Below are positions 35,763 to 45,002 of a stretch of DNA of 64,000 nucleotides, one piece after another. Each line of letters begins with the position of its first letter. Within the stretch, counting starts at the first letter, position 1. The DNA comes from Nodosilinea sp. FACHB-131 (GTDB lineage Bacteria > Cyanobacteriota > Cyanobacteriia > Phormidesmidales > Phormidesmidaceae). Below the pieces are notes generated by a model. The model made no database searches. It saw nothing but the letters and a program-made list of their open reading frames with translations, and was not told the DNA's origin. The translations under genes were made by a program, and so were the position numbers. Where the stretch lies: positions 1 to 64,000 of the forward strand of contig NZ_JACJOF010000010.1 in NCBI RefSeq assembly GCF_014695395.1, in the 5' to 3' direction.

Positions 35763-36833
35763 TCATGCACCAACCTCACTGCGGCTGTAGAGAATCTGCA
35801 CCACGCGCGAACCGGGTTCGCAGAGGGCGTCGCGGGCGACCACGGCAATTTCGCCAACTACGCTGGCCCGATACTCGGCTACCACATCCCCAAAGGCATT
35901 ACGCTGGATCGCTACCGGTTGGTCAGGGATGACGCGATCGCGCAGATCTACTAGCAGCTCTAAAAAGCCACCCGTGGTGGCGCGAATTGTCTCTAGAGCA
36001 TCGCCATAGACCGTGCCCACCTCAGCGGTGGTGCGCCCCAGGGGGCCATCGACCAAGCCGTAGTGCTTGAGCACGTTGCAGGTGCCCTCCACCGCCCGAG
36101 CAATTTTGCTGGCGTCGAACCGTCTAGGGCCACCAATTTCCACCGTCAGGGCCGGAATGCCCGCCGCTACCAGAGCCGTTTCGAGGGTGCCGACTAGCCC
36201 CGGATCGTTTTGGATTTGCTCAACCGGAAACAGTTCTGCCATTTGCCGCACTGTGGGCTGGCGCAGGTCGGCAAACAGAAACAGAGTGAAGTCACTGCCC
36301 GTCGTCACCGTGTGGTAGTCAATCACCAGGTCGACGTTGGTGATTAGCAGGCGATTCCACAGCAGCCCGGCGTGGCGAGTGGCGGCATTGACCCCGGTTT
36401 CATCACCGGGCCAGACCCGGTTCATATCTACCTGCGAGCCGCCGCCCTGGGCCGTCAGCCAGTGCGATCGCATATACTCCACCGCTGGGCGTGACACTCC
36501 CAGCACCGCCACCACGCTGCCCGCCATCGCCGTGGGGTCGAGCTGGGCCATCACTCGCTGCACCGCATCAATGCCGCTGACCTCATCCCCATGAATACCC
36601 GCTACGAGACCCACGCAGGAACCGGGGCGATCGCCCTTAGCCACCACCACCGGCACATACCAGTGCTGGCCGGTCGCCATCTGCACCCCTTCAAAGAAAA
36701 ACCGATGGCTGTGCCCTGGAGCCAGGTCGCCCACTCCTAGGTGGCTAATCACCGGCACTCCCTGGAGGATGTCGCCGGTATAGATGGTCTTGGCAAGGTC
36801 AGAGACGGAACCTGGGTTGATGAGAGTCGTCAT
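35763..36833 (-). CDS. Succinylglutamate desuccinylase/aspartoacylase-like metallohydrolase
   Basis: 356 residues. Zinc-site motifs of the M14-like AstE/AspA fold are present: AGIHGDEVSG (H-x-x-E), DMNRVWPGD and the DYHT histidine, then a beta-rich C-terminal lobe. Members remove acyl groups from N-acylated amino acids such as N-succinylglutamate or N-acetylaspartate. The substrate here is unknown. As last gene of a block that handles cyanophycin, arginine and glutamine, an Asp- or Glu-derived amide or acyl substrate is reasonable but inferred. Confidence 0.85.
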   Translation of the reverse strand: MTTLINPGSVSDLAKTIYTGDILQGVPVISHLGVGDLAPGHSHRFFFEGVQMATGQHWYVPVVVAKGDRPGSCVGLVAGIHGDEVSGIDAVQRVMAQLDPTAMAGSVVAVLGVSRPAVEYMRSHWLTAQGGGSQVDMNRVWPGDETGVNAATRHAGLLWNRLLITNVDLVIDYHTVTTGSDFTLFLFADLRQPTVRQMAELFPVEQIQNDPGLVGTLETALVAAGIPALTVEIGGPRRFDASKIARAVEGTCNVLKHYGLVDGPLGRTTAEVGTVYGDALETIRATTGGFLELLVDLRDRVIPDQPVAIQRNAFGDVVAEYRASVVGEIAVVARDALCEPGSRVVQILYSRSEVGA

Positions 36834-36883
36834 AGTGGCTCAGCGGAATTTGTGGACACCAGCGGTTGCGTAACTGCCCTAGC

Positions 36884-38321
36884 CTAAAGCGCCTCGGCGG
36901 CAGGGCCAGGGGCGGTGGGCAGCTTGTCAATTTTGAAGCCCGTAATGCCGTAGAGCAGCGACAGAATGGGGCTGGCGATGTTAAAAACCGCAAAGGGAAA
37001 ATACAGAAATGTAGAGACTCCAGCGTCACCGCCATGAACGCACCGCAAGAATTCCACGGTATCAGGGCTGAGGTAACAGTACCCCCATCGGCGGCCAAAC
37101 GCGACAGGTTTTGGGGCTGCAACCCCGCTTTTGAAACTCAATCCGAAACATGTGGGCGGGCAGCACCAGGGCAATGTACGGGTCGCCCGCAAAAATATTC
37201 AGGCCGATCGCCGTCGCAAATAGCTTGCCCTGGGTGCGCGCCCGCAACAGCACTGGGCTAATCAGCTTGGTCAACATACCAAACTCTTCCATGATGGTGC
37301 CAAAGGTCACGGCCCCAATAATAATCCACAGGGTGTAGAGCATGCTGTCCATACCGCCGCGAGAGACCAGGCGATCGACATCGGCAATGCCCGAGTTTTC
37401 GCTAAAGCCATTGGCTATGGCCAACCAAACGCCCTTGAGAAACACCAGCGGCGCTGCCGTCCCTGGCTCGTTTACAAAGCGCATTACCGCTTCAGGTTGC
37501 AGCACCGCCGCCGTCAACCCACCCACCAGCGTAGCTACCATAATTGTCAGCGAGGCCGGCACCTGGCGATAGGAGAGAAACCCTAGCAAGAGCATGGGGA
37601 ACAAAGCCAGGGGCGTAATCCAAAATAGCTGATCGAGCTGGTTGAGATCGGTAACGGTTTCTACCCCAGCGGTGACATCCGTTTGGCTGCCAATAATGGC
37701 AAACACAATCAGGGCAATGATGAAGGCCGGCCCCAAAGTCCATAGCTAAGCACGAATGTGGGTGTAGATGTCGATGCCCACTAGCTGGGCGCTCAACACC
37801 GTGGTCTCTGACGGAGACGTCTTGTCGCCAAAGTAAGCGCCAGAGATTATTGCCCCCGCTGTTACCGCTGGGGAAACTCCTAGCACGGTAGCAATACCCA
37901 CCAGTCCCACCTCAATCGTGCCTGCGGTCGTCCAGGAGCTGCCAATGGCCACCGAGACGATCGCACAGATGACCGCTGAGGCCAGATAAAACCAGCCCGA
38001 CTGCAAAATCTGAATGCCGTAGTAGACCAGGGTGAGGATGGTGCCCGCCATATTCCAGATACCGATCAGCGCCCCCACCGCTAGCAAAATGAAAATAGCG
38101 CTGGTGACTGAGGCCACGGCCCGCCCTCCGGCAGCGCTAATCTCTGACCAGGAATTGCCGTTTTTAAGGGCCACAACAGCGGCAGCCATGGCGCTGAAAA
38201 TTAGCGTTACCTGCACGGGGCCATCGATGGCTGCCAGCCCAAAGAGAGTAACCGCTCCGCCAATCAGGCCAATCGGCATCTAAAAAGGAGGGGGGCGCGA
38301 ACCGTCAGAGGGCTGGGCCAT
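36884..38321 (-). pseudogene. Decayed NhaC-type Na+/H+ antiporter gene
   Basis: Homology to NhaC-family antiporters runs across three frames. The likely original start is ATG 38321 (AGGAAA upstream), reading MAQPSDGSRPPPF and then TAG at 38282-38280, directly before the ATG at 38279. The main N-terminal part ends at a second in-frame TAG (37748-37746, after DIYTHIRA), while LWTLGPAFIIAL continues in the same frame. One base is missing in an A run near 37109-37112 (SPKT should become SPKNLSRL), and one G is missing near 37020-37022 (VTLE should become VTLGVSTF). The last part reads PFAVFNIASPILSLLYG. Transport function is almost certainly lost. Confidence 0.88.
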
Positions 38322-38338
38322 AAAGCATTTCCTAGTAG

Positions 38339-39142
38339 CTACACGATCGGTGTAAGGGTCTTGAGGTTAAAACGGTAGCCGTGAGGCAAAATGTGCAGCT
38401 TGACGCCGCACAGGGCAATGGGTTCATCCTTGAGCAACCCTTCCAGGTTGTTGTGGGTAGCGGTGCTTTCATCGACCACGGTGATGGTGCCTGCCCCGAC
38501 GACCTGAAACTCATCGCCAGTAACGATAATGGCCGTGTTTTCGTCGATGCCCAGGCCAATGACGGCGGGCTGTAGTACTAAGGCAGCCAGCAGCCGACCC
38601 AGTCTTCCCCGCTGGGCAAAGTGCTGGTCGACTACAACACCGGGCAAGAAACCCATGCCTGGGCCCATCTCTACTGCATCGACGCTGGGGTTTGACACCG
38701 AAGCGCCCCCCACAATCATCTCGTCGGGCATCATCGCGGCCCCGGCGCTGGTGCCGCCGATTACGGCTCCTTCCCGATGGCGTTGGTGAATCACTTCGTC
38801 TAAGGGAGTGTCTTTGATGTATTCAACGATGCGAGACTGGTCGCCGCCGGTAAAGAAGATGCCGGTAGCTCCTTTGATTTTTTCTAAATTTTCCTCGCGT
38901 TCAGAGTCTTCTCGGCGATCGGTGTGCACCACATCGACGCGCTTGGCCCCAATCCGCTCAAACACACGAGTGTACTCATCGCCCACTTCGCCGGGCAGGC
39001 TGGTGGCGGCCGTCATAACGGCGATCTCGGCATCAACCCCACCAGCGGCCCGGATGAATTCTCGCAGGACAACGCAGTCGCCTTCTTTATCCTCCGCGCC
39101 GCCAATAATAACTAGTGCGCCCAATTGTTGGTCAGTACCCAT
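38339..39142 (-). CDS. cphB: Cyanophycinase
   Basis: 267 residues, the usual length for this S51-family serine peptidase. The nucleophile motif GGTSAGAAMM is present, with LVIIGGAEDKEGD at the N-terminus, FFTGGDQSRIVEYI, DQHFAQRGRLGRL and GIDENTAIIV. The enzyme cuts cyanophycin (the Asp-Arg storage polymer) exolytically into beta-Asp-Arg dipeptides in the cytoplasm. No cyanophycin synthetase or isoaspartyl dipeptidase is in the window. Its place beside arginine deiminase and glutaminase genes suggests release of stored nitrogen. 17 bases separate it from the original start of the decayed antiporter gene. Confidence 0.93.
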   Translation of the reverse strand: MGTDQQLGALVIIGGAEDKEGDCVVLREFIRAAGGVDAEIAVMTAATSLPGEVGDEYTRVFERIGAKRVDVVHTDRREDSEREENLEKIKGATGIFFTGGDQSRIVEYIKDTPLDEVIHQRHREGAVIGGTSAGAAMMPDEMIVGGASVSNPSVDAVEMGPGMGFLPGVVVDQHFAQRGRLGRLLAALVLQPAVIGLGIDENTAIIVTGDEFQVVGAGTITVVDESTATHNNLEGLLKDEPIALCGVKLHILPHGYRFNLKTLTPIV

Positions 39143-39447
39143 GGTGATTCTCCTTGAGGTGTCTGTTGTTACAGAATCCCAGCATCCCAGATTGGCGGGC
39201 TGGTCGTGCTATATCCACCGGCTGAGACCTGAGGGCAAATGCTGACATCAACAGTATTTGACAGTGGCTCAGCATGGGTGGGCATCACACCTGAAGCTGA
39301 TGGGTGCTAGTAGTCTGCCAAGCCAAAGGTGACAGGTTAGTGGGGTTTAAGGTTCAAGGTGTAGGGTTCAAGGCCTGCTGTGAACCCTATACCTTGAACC
39401 CTGAACCCTAGACCGTCATAGCTCTTGTAGTCAGCTTGGAGCACGCA
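39143..39447. other. Intergenic upstream of cyanophycinase
   Basis: About 300 bases holding the cphB upstream region and the palindromic element at 39351-39400. I looked for an NtcA box (GTA-N8-TAC) and did not find a good one. Confidence 0.4.
39351..39400. repeat. GGTTCAAGG-type palindromic repeat
   Basis: Arms 39351-39370 and 39381-39400 (GGTTCAAGGTGTAGGGTTCA and its near-perfect complement, one G-T pair) enclose a 10-base loop. It is similar in sequence to the palindrome at 62009-62056. Confidence 0.85.
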
Positions 39448-41085
39448 CTAGTCCGCTGCAGCGGGCAAGCTAGGCACCTCGCCGGGCACATAGCCGGGCA
39501 GCCGGCGGGAGGGCACAATCACCAGCAGCGCCAGCACCGCCATGGTGAGAAAGGAGAGCTTGAGGGCTCGCAGTCGAGCCGCCGCGTTGATCTCTACCGC
39601 TGCCGCCACCTGCTCTGGGGTAGCGGTGGTCGTGGCCAGGGTGCTCTCGAGGCGATCGTTGCTGACGAAGGTGACGTTATCCAGGTTCACCTGCTGAATC
39701 AGCTCTGGGGGAATTACCGAGTTATCGACCACGCCACGCTGAATATTGAGGCTGAGAATGCCCACCACTACCGCCCCGGCCAGGGCCGTGCCTACCCCCG
39801 CTGCCAGGTTGTTGACGGTGCCGCGCAGGGCACCCACATCCGCCGCCAGTTCTTTAGGCGAAGCGGTGACCAGCACGTTAAACAGCAGCGTCACGAGCGA
39901 ACCCTGGCCCAAACCCACCAGCACCAGGCCAAAGATCACCAGCAGGTTGCTCCACTGGTTGTTCATCACGATCGCCAGCACCACCATGCCCACTGCGACC
40001 AAGATGAACGCGTTGCGGGCGATCTGGCGGGGAGAGAGGCGATCGAAAAGTTGCACGATAGAGATGGCGGCGGCAAACACCGCCAGCTGGTAGGGAATCA
40101 TCGCTACCGAGGTATCGAAGCTGGTGCGACCCTGCACCATTTGAATGTAGAGGGGCACCAAAAAGGTCAGCGCGTTGCCGAGAATGACGATAGACATCAT
40201 TGAGTACACCGCCGCCTGCTCCCTGGGCGAGTCGATCACCTCTAGGGCCAGCAGGGGGGTGAGCTGCGCCGCCTGCCGCCGCTGGGCCCAGGCAATAAAT
40301 AGCTGCACACCAATTACGCCCAGCACCACCATGAGCGGAGCGGGCGAGAGGCCCAGGGGAGCAAAGGGAGCGGCGGCTCGGGAGAGAAACAGGCCCCAGC
40401 TATTCAAATTGTTGACGCCGACGCTGATCAAAATAATCGACAGGGCGGCCAGCACAACCCCCACCCAGTCAATTTTGACGCCGGGAATTTTGGGTACTGG
40501 TTTGAGGCGCAGGCTGAGCAGCAGCACCACCGCCGTAAACGGAATGATGATGCCAAAGGCCCAGCGCCAGCCAATCCAGGTGCCCAGAGCCCCGGCCAAA
40601 AAGAAGGCGGTGACGGTAGTAATTGCCTGCACCGCCCCCAAAATTCCCAGGGCCTTGGACTGCTGCTTGCCGCGGTAGTTGTTGGCAATCAGCACCACGA
40701 GTGTCGGCACGATCGCCGCCGCCGCCAGCCCGGCAATCAGCTGGGCCACAATCATGATTTCGGCACTGGAGCTGAAGGTCATCAGCACCATGGCCAGCAG
40801 CAGCAGGCCGGTAGCTACCCGAAACACGTTGAGGGAGCCAAACTTTTGGCCCAGCTTGCCCCCCAGCATGACAAAGCCCGCCACCGCCAGAGAATAGGCC
40901 ACGATCGCCGTACCGACGGTAGTAGGTGACGTGTCAAATTCGTTGACGATGTTGCTGATGGACACTGGCAGGGCGTTGATGTTGAGCGACATCTGTACCT
41001 GGCCCATGCCGATCACGACCATCGGTAGCCAGGAGTCTTGAACTTCGATATCGGTGTTGGTTGAGGGAATCGAGTTGGTGGTCAT
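39448..41085 (-). CDS. MFS transporter, DHA2-like 14-helix family
   Basis: 545 residues from ATG 41085; earlier in-frame starts add only low-complexity sequence encoded by a G-rich repeat. It has about 14 membrane helices, beginning VVIGMGQVQMSLNINALPVS, with the motif-A-like GGKLGQKFGS between helices two and three. VPTLVVLIANNYRGKQQSKALG and a large periplasmic loop (about 440-500) before the last helix also fit. DHA2 members export drugs or metabolites with protons. Set between glutaminase and cyanophycinase genes, it might move an amino acid or a product of their reactions, which is inference only. Confidence 0.88.
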   Translation of the reverse strand: MTTNSIPSTNTDIEVQDSWLPMVVIGMGQVQMSLNINALPVSISNIVNEFDTSPTTVGTAIVAYSLAVAGFVMLGGKLGQKFGSLNVFRVATGLLLLAMVLMTFSSSAEIMIVAQLIAGLAAAAIVPTLVVLIANNYRGKQQSKALGILGAVQAITTVTAFFLAGALGTWIGWRWAFGIIIPFTAVVLLLSLRLKPVPKIPGVKIDWVGVVLAALSIILISVGVNNLNSWGLFLSRAAAPFAPLGLSPAPLMVVLGVIGVQLFIAWAQRRQAAQLTPLLALEVIDSPREQAAVYSMMSIVILGNALTFLVPLYIQMVQGRTSFDTSVAMIPYQLAVFAAAISIVQLFDRLSPRQIARNAFILVAVGMVVLAIVMNNQWSNLLVIFGLVLVGLGQGSLVTLLFNVLVTASPKELAADVGALRGTVNNLAAGVGTALAGAVVVGILSLNIQRGVVDNSVIPPELIQQVNLDNVTFVSNDRLESTLATTTATPEQVAAAVEINAAARLRALKLSFLTMAVLALLVIVPSRRLPGYVPGEVPSLPAAAD

Positions 41086-41102
41086 CGGAGGATCTCCGGT
41101 GG

Positions 41103-41170
41103 GTGAGTGGGTTAGGGGGTGGGGAGTGGATGGGTAGATGAGTGGATGGGTAGGGTGGGCAATGCCCACC
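41103..41170. repeat. G-rich minisatellite-like repeat with palindrome
   Basis: It has imperfect GAGTGGATGGGTAGG-type units (41105-41150), ending in the palindrome GTAGGGTGGGCAATGCCCACC (41150-41170). A complementary copy of the G-rich unit occurs at 48371-48402, and the palindrome recurs at 28108-28130. Confidence 0.7.
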
Positions 41171-41187
41171 ATTCAGGGAAAGCGTTT

Positions 41188-42246
41188 TTAGCCAATAACC
41201 TCACTGCTCGGGCGGGAGGCGAACAAATTCAGCCCCAGCTGTTCCGACAAGAACTGCGTCACCAGCTGCCCCTTGACGCTGTTGCCCGCCTCATCCAGAG
41301 GCGGGGCAAAGGTAGCTAGGCCGCCCTTGCCGGGGGAAACCGTGACTAAGCCGCCGCTGACGCCGCTTTTGCCGGGTAGGCCGGTTTCGTAAAGCCAGTC
41401 GCCCGAGTTTTCGTACAGCCCAGCGGTGACCATGACGGCGAGCACGTGCTGGCAGTGGATCGGGTCAATGATGGCGTCGCGGGTGACAGGGTTGACGCCG
41501 CCGTTGGCCAGGGTCGCGGCCATCACCGCCAGGTCTTTCGCGGTGACGTTGAGAGAGCACTGCTTGGTGTAGACATCGGTGGCTTCGACCGGGTCGAAGA
41601 AGATGCGATCGTAGGCGTGCAGCAGCTTGGCAATGCCGGTGTTGCGCTGGTTGGTGGCAGCTTCGGATTCGTACACGGCCTGGTTGAGACTGAGATCTCG
41701 CCCTGCAAACCGCGACAGCTGGGTTTGGATAAACTGCCACTTGGCTTCGGCGGTGTCGCCGGGGGCCAGGCTGGTGGTGGCGATCGCCCCCGCATTCACC
41801 ATCGGGTTATTCGTCCCTTCCTCAATGCGCTCCAGAGCAATCACTGAGTTAAAGGGCAGGCCGGTGCTGTTGACCCCCAGCTTTGCCTGGGCGGCAGCTT
41901 CGCCAATAGCTTGGCAAATCAGGGCAAACACAAAGGGCTTCGACACGCTCTGAATTGAAAACTCATAGTCAATGTCGCCCGCGCCGTGGATCGCGCCGTT
42001 GGTGCCCACTACACAGACCCCAAACAAATGGCGCGGCACCGCCGCCAGGGCAGGAATGTAGTCGGCGACCACTCCCTCATCGATGGGTTTGAAGCGATCG
42101 TAGGCGTCATCAACCAGGGTCTTGACCAGGGAGGACGACGGTAGCTGCCCGGCGGCGATCGCCGCCGCCTGAGCCGCTCCATCAGTGGCGTTATTGGCCC
42201 CGGCGGGCTCCCGGTTTCGTTGAGATAACCATTTACGCAGGGGCAT
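41188..42246 (-). CDS. glsA: Glutaminase
   Basis: 352 residues. It has the serine beta-lactamase-like fold of bacterial glutaminases, with catalytic Ser-x-x-Lys in FSIQSVSKPF. Other markers are TNNPMVNAGAIATTSL, the YESEAATNQRN region, CSLNVTAKDLAVMAATLANGG and the C-terminal GKSGVSGG. It converts glutamine to glutamate and ammonia in the cytoplasm. The first about 35 residues are extra and Ala-rich. Its start overlaps the end of the SHOCT gene by 14 bases, so the two are coupled. Confidence 0.93.
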   Translation of the reverse strand: MPLRKWLSQRNREPAGANNATDGAAQAAAIAAGQLPSSSLVKTLVDDAYDRFKPIDEGVVADYIPALAAVPRHLFGVCVVGTNGAIHGAGDIDYEFSIQSVSKPFVFALICQAIGEAAAQAKLGVNSTGLPFNSVIALERIEEGTNNPMVNAGAIATTSLAPGDTAEAKWQFIQTQLSRFAGRDLSLNQAVYESEAATNQRNTGIAKLLHAYDRIFFDPVEATDVYTKQCSLNVTAKDLAVMAATLANGGVNPVTRDAIIDPIHCQHVLAVMVTAGLYENSGDWLYETGLPGKSGVSGGLVTVSPGKGGLATFAPPLDEAGNSVKGQLVTQFLSEQLGLNLFASRPSSEVIG

Positions 42247-42538
42247 TGCTGGTATTGAGTAGTTTTGCTTTAGCGAGCTGAAACTCGTCGTTGGTCAGGG
42301 CACCGGCCTCCTTGAGCTGAGCCAGCTGGGCCAGCTGGGCGACCAGATCGCTCGGGGGCGCGGCAGCGGGCGCAGCGGGCTCCACGACAGCTGGCGGCGC
42401 GGCTGGCTGAGCGCGCGCCGCTTTGTTGTGCATGGCGTTGCTGGTGGCCTGGCTAGAGGCCGTCACCGCACTGCTAATCACCGAGGCTCGGGCGGCGGTG
42501 CGCAACAGGCTGGGTTGGTCACGTCGGTTTCTGCGCAT
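42233..42538 (-). CDS. SHOCT domain small protein
   Basis: 101 residues from ATG 42538. It has a basic N-terminus (MRRNRRDQPSLLRTAARAS), a Pro/Ala-rich linker and a C-terminal SHOCT motif (LAQLKEAGALTNDEFQLAKAKLL). SHOCT segments are short oligomerisation helices. In other bacteria a SHOCT gene often follows a DUF6325 gene, as here. It overlaps the glutaminase start. Function unknown. Confidence 0.82.
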   Translation of the reverse strand: MRRNRRDQPSLLRTAARASVISSAVTASSQATSNAMHNKAARAQPAAPPAVVEPAAPAAAPPSDLVAQLAQLAQLKEAGALTNDEFQLAKAKLLNTSNAPA

Positions 42539-42596
42539 GGTTGAGGTTCTGAGAGAGGGGTAAAGGGTGACGTTGGCATGGGGGAAAAATCGAAAA

Positions 42597-43022
42597 TCAT
42601 TCCGCCGCTTGGGCGGCCAGTGCCTCATCGACGATTCGGCTGGGAATTCGTTCACTCAAGATCAGCTGTCCGTCAGCCTTGAGCACCGCATCGCGAAAGC
42701 TGGTGGCCCAGGTATTTTCAAATAGCATGAGGGCGGCAAAGGAATTGTTGTCTAAACCCTGGGCGATCGCCTGCACATCTTCTTCCGAAATCAGCCCAGA
42801 AATGTCGGCAATTAGAGGATCTAAAAGGCTGTGATCAATGTCGTCCATCTCGTCAATTTCGGTTAGGGTGACGTCGCCGCTACCGTTCTTTTTGACAAAT
42901 AAAATGTCAACGATGCGAATCATTTGGCTGTCGACCAGAGTTTTGAGCGCAGCGGCGATGCCCGCTGTGACTGCCCTTTCGGGAAATTTGATACTGAGAA
43001 TTTCAATCGGGCCGAGGGGCAT
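42597..43022 (-). CDS. DUF6325 family protein
   Basis: 141 residues with the family pattern GPIEILSIKFPERAV, then IAAALKTLVDSQMIRIVDILFVKK and the acidic LTEIDEMDD. It is probably cytoplasmic or loosely membrane-associated. Family members are of unknown role and often pair with SHOCT proteins. It lies between arginine deiminase (46 bases upstream) and the SHOCT gene, within one probable transcript. Confidence 0.78.
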   Translation of the reverse strand: MPLGPIEILSIKFPERAVTAGIAAALKTLVDSQMIRIVDILFVKKNGSGDVTLTEIDEMDDIDHSLLDPLIADISGLISEEDVQAIAQGLDNNSFAALMLFENTWATSFRDAVLKADGQLILSERIPSRIVDEALAAQAAE

Positions 43023-43068
43023 AAGAGGTTCCTTAGGTGGTGGGGGTTGTGGTGATGGGAGGTTTCGC

Positions 43069-44322
43069 CTAAAACTCGACGGCGTCGCGAATGATCGGGC
43101 AGGTCATGCAGTGGCCGCCGCCGCGCCCGCGCCCTAGCTCGGCTCCGACAATGGTGACGACTTCGACGCCCTCTTTGCGCAGGGCGGTGTTGGTAACAGT
43201 GTTGCGGTCATACATCACCACTACCCCCGGCTCCAGGCAGACGGCGTTGTTGCCGCTGTCCCACTGCTGGCGCTGCTCCTGGTAGGCGTTGCCGCCAGTC
43301 TCCACCACCCGCAGCTTAGGAAATCCCAGCGCGTGGGCCACCACATCGACAAAAGATTTCTCTTCTTTGACGATGTCGTAGCCCCGAGGCTTATCGCTGG
43401 GGAAAATCGAGAAGGTCACGACCTGGTTCATGACGGGCGGAAACAGGGTAACCAGATCGCGATCGCAAAACGTAAACACCGTATCCAAATGCATGGCCGA
43501 GCGCAGTTTGGGCATACCCGCCACGATTACCCGCTCGGCTCCACCCTTGGCGAATAGGTTGGCCGCCACCTGGGCAATCGCCTGGTAGGAGGTGCGCTCG
43601 CTCATACCCACCAGCACAATGCCCTTGCCAATCGGCATCACGTCGCCGCCCTCAAAGGTGGCGGTGCCGTGGTATTCGGTCGGGTCGCCCCACCAGATCT
43701 GAAAGTCGGCATTCACAAAGCTGGGGTGAAACTTGTAGATCGCGGTGGTCAGTACTGTCTCCTCGTGGCGAGCGGGCCAGTAGAGCGGGTTGAGGGTGAC
43801 GCCGCCGTAGATCCAGCAGGTGGTGTCGCGGGTGTAGAGGGTGTTGGGCAGGGGCGGCAGCAGGTAGCCCGCGTAGCCGTCGTTCTCCTGGGCCAGCTTC
43901 AGCAGCTCGCTGCCAAAGTCGAGGGGCATATCGTAAACGGCCAAACCGCCAATTAGATATTCCGCCAGCTTAGCTGGGGGCAGCTCGTCTAAAAAGGCCC
44001 GTACGTCATCCACCAGGCCCAAACCCACCTCGTTGGGCACGATCTGCTGATCGAGAATCCACTTTTTCGCCTCGGGGATGGCGACGGTTTCCGCCAGCAT
44101 TTCATGCATTTCGATTACGTCGATGCCGCGCGATCGCATCTTCAACACAAAGTCAGCGTGGTCGCGCTTGGCCATCTCCACCCACAGCACATCGTCAAAT
44201 AGCAGGTCGTCGTTGTTGCTGGGGGTCAGCCGCGAGTGGGCCAAACCGGGCGAGCACACCATCACCTTGCGCAGTTTGCCGACTTCGGAGTGAACGCCGT
44301 AGGCTGGGGTTTCTGTGGACAT
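43069..44322 (-). CDS. arcA: Arginine deiminase
   Basis: 417 residues from ATG 44322 (GGAA precedes it; ATG 44334 is also possible). Motifs of classical deiminases are present: [11 protein letters not shown] near the N-terminus, [19 protein letters not shown], and the catalytic Cys in [10 protein letters not shown]. It hydrolyses arginine to citrulline and ammonia. Length and motifs fit ArcA rather than the larger cyanobacterial bifunctional AgrE/ArgZ. No arcB, arcC or arcD lies nearby, so the citrulline must be used by other routes. It is the first gene of the minus-strand block. Confidence 0.93.
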   Translation of the reverse strand: MSTETPAYGVHSEVGKLRKVMVCSPGLAHSRLTPSNNDDLLFDDVLWVEMAKRDHADFVLKMRSRGIDVIEMHEMLAETVAIPEAKKWILDQQIVPNEVGLGLVDDVRAFLDELPPAKLAEYLIGGLAVYDMPLDFGSELLKLAQENDGYAGYLLPPLPNTLYTRDTTCWIYGGVTLNPLYWPARHEETVLTTAIYKFHPSFVNADFQIWWGDPTEYHGTATFEGGDVMPIGKGIVLVGMSERTSYQAIAQVAANLFAKGGAERVIVAGMPKLRSAMHLDTVFTFCDRDLVTLFPPVMNQVVTFSIFPSDKPRGYDIVKEEKSFVDVVAHALGFPKLRVVETGGNAYQEQRQQWDSGNNAVCLEPGVVVMYDRNTVTNTALRKEGVEVVTIVGAELGRGRGGGHCMTCPIIRDAVEF

Positions 44323-44354
44323 AGAAAGTTCCATACAACAAAGTTGAATGAGGC

Positions 44355-44418
44355 AGTTTTGAGTGTTGAATTTTAAGTTTTGAATGGCTAAACAACTCAA
44401 CATTCAAAACTCAAAACT
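44355..44418. repeat. Inverted repeat upstream of arcA
   Basis: Arms 44355-44371 and 44402-44418 (AGTTTTGAGTGTTGAAT against ATTCAAAACTCAAAACT, one mismatch) flank an AT-rich loop. It sits between the end of the secreted-protein gene and the arcA start, where it could act as a terminator for the former or a leader element for the latter. Confidence 0.7.
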
Positions 44419-44427
44419 AAGAACTGC

Positions 44428-44922
44428 TCAAAACTGCTCTAGGCCCAAAAACTCGGTTGAGCTGTTGTCGGCGATCGTGCTGCAATCGCTAGAGATCACC
44501 CGCGAGTTAAACACCTCAATCCGGCAGGTGCCGGTAGTATTGGTAATAATCCGCAGGTTGGCCGAAGAGTCAAAGCTCCGCACCCGCGTAAACAGGCTAA
44601 AGCTATTGGCATTGGCTGGGTCATTGGTGCGTCGAGTAATCGCCCCGCGATACTGCACCCGCGCTAGGGACTGGCCGCGCACATTCGACGGCAAAATCTC
44701 CGTTAGCTCCAGACCAAAGTTTTCGCCATCGAGGTTGAGCGTCACATTGGCATTGCGGCCGCGGTTGAAGGAAGCTCCTTGCGCCACCCCGCGCCCCTGA
44801 GACAAGTTGGTCGGGGCAGGGCGATTGGGAATCTGGGCCTGGGTTGTCGGAGCTATGAGGGCAACCCCTAGGGCAGCGATCGCCCCTGTCAGGGCAATGG
44901 GTAAGTAGTTTTTCTCGAACAT
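44428..44922 (-). CDS. Secreted protein with single copy of an unnamed domain
   Basis: 164 residues. The signal peptide ends near TTQAQ. The mature part contains one copy of a domain also found twice in the next upstream gene: GRGVAQGASF, LNLDGENFGLEL, YRGAITRR, FTRVRSFDSS, then TGTCRIEVFNSRVISSDC and a final FLGLEQF. The two Cys residues could form a disulfide. I do not recognise a named family. Probably periplasmic or extracellular. Confidence 0.75.
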   Translation of the reverse strand: MFEKNYLPIALTGAIAALGVALIAPTTQAQIPNRPAPTNLSQGRGVAQGASFNRGRNANVTLNLDGENFGLELTEILPSNVRGQSLARVQYRGAITRRTNDPANANSFSLFTRVRSFDSSANLRIITNTTGTCRIEVFNSRVISSDCSTIADNSSTEFLGLEQF

Positions 44923-45002
44923 CTGGTTTTAATGGGTTGTGGCAACAGGTTAAATCGATAGATTCATGCACCTAGGCGGTTTGGACCCACACTCACCGGC
45001 TC

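Noticed and set aside
37746..37748. In-frame TAG in the antiporter as programmed read-through or recoding
   Set aside because: Two further frameshifts and a second in-frame TAG in the same gene make decay the simpler reading.
39436..40203. 255-codon plus-strand frame opposite the MFS gene
   Set aside because: It is wholly antisense to a clear 14-helix transporter; His/Gln-rich composition typical of the reverse of hydrophobic codons; no family-like motif.
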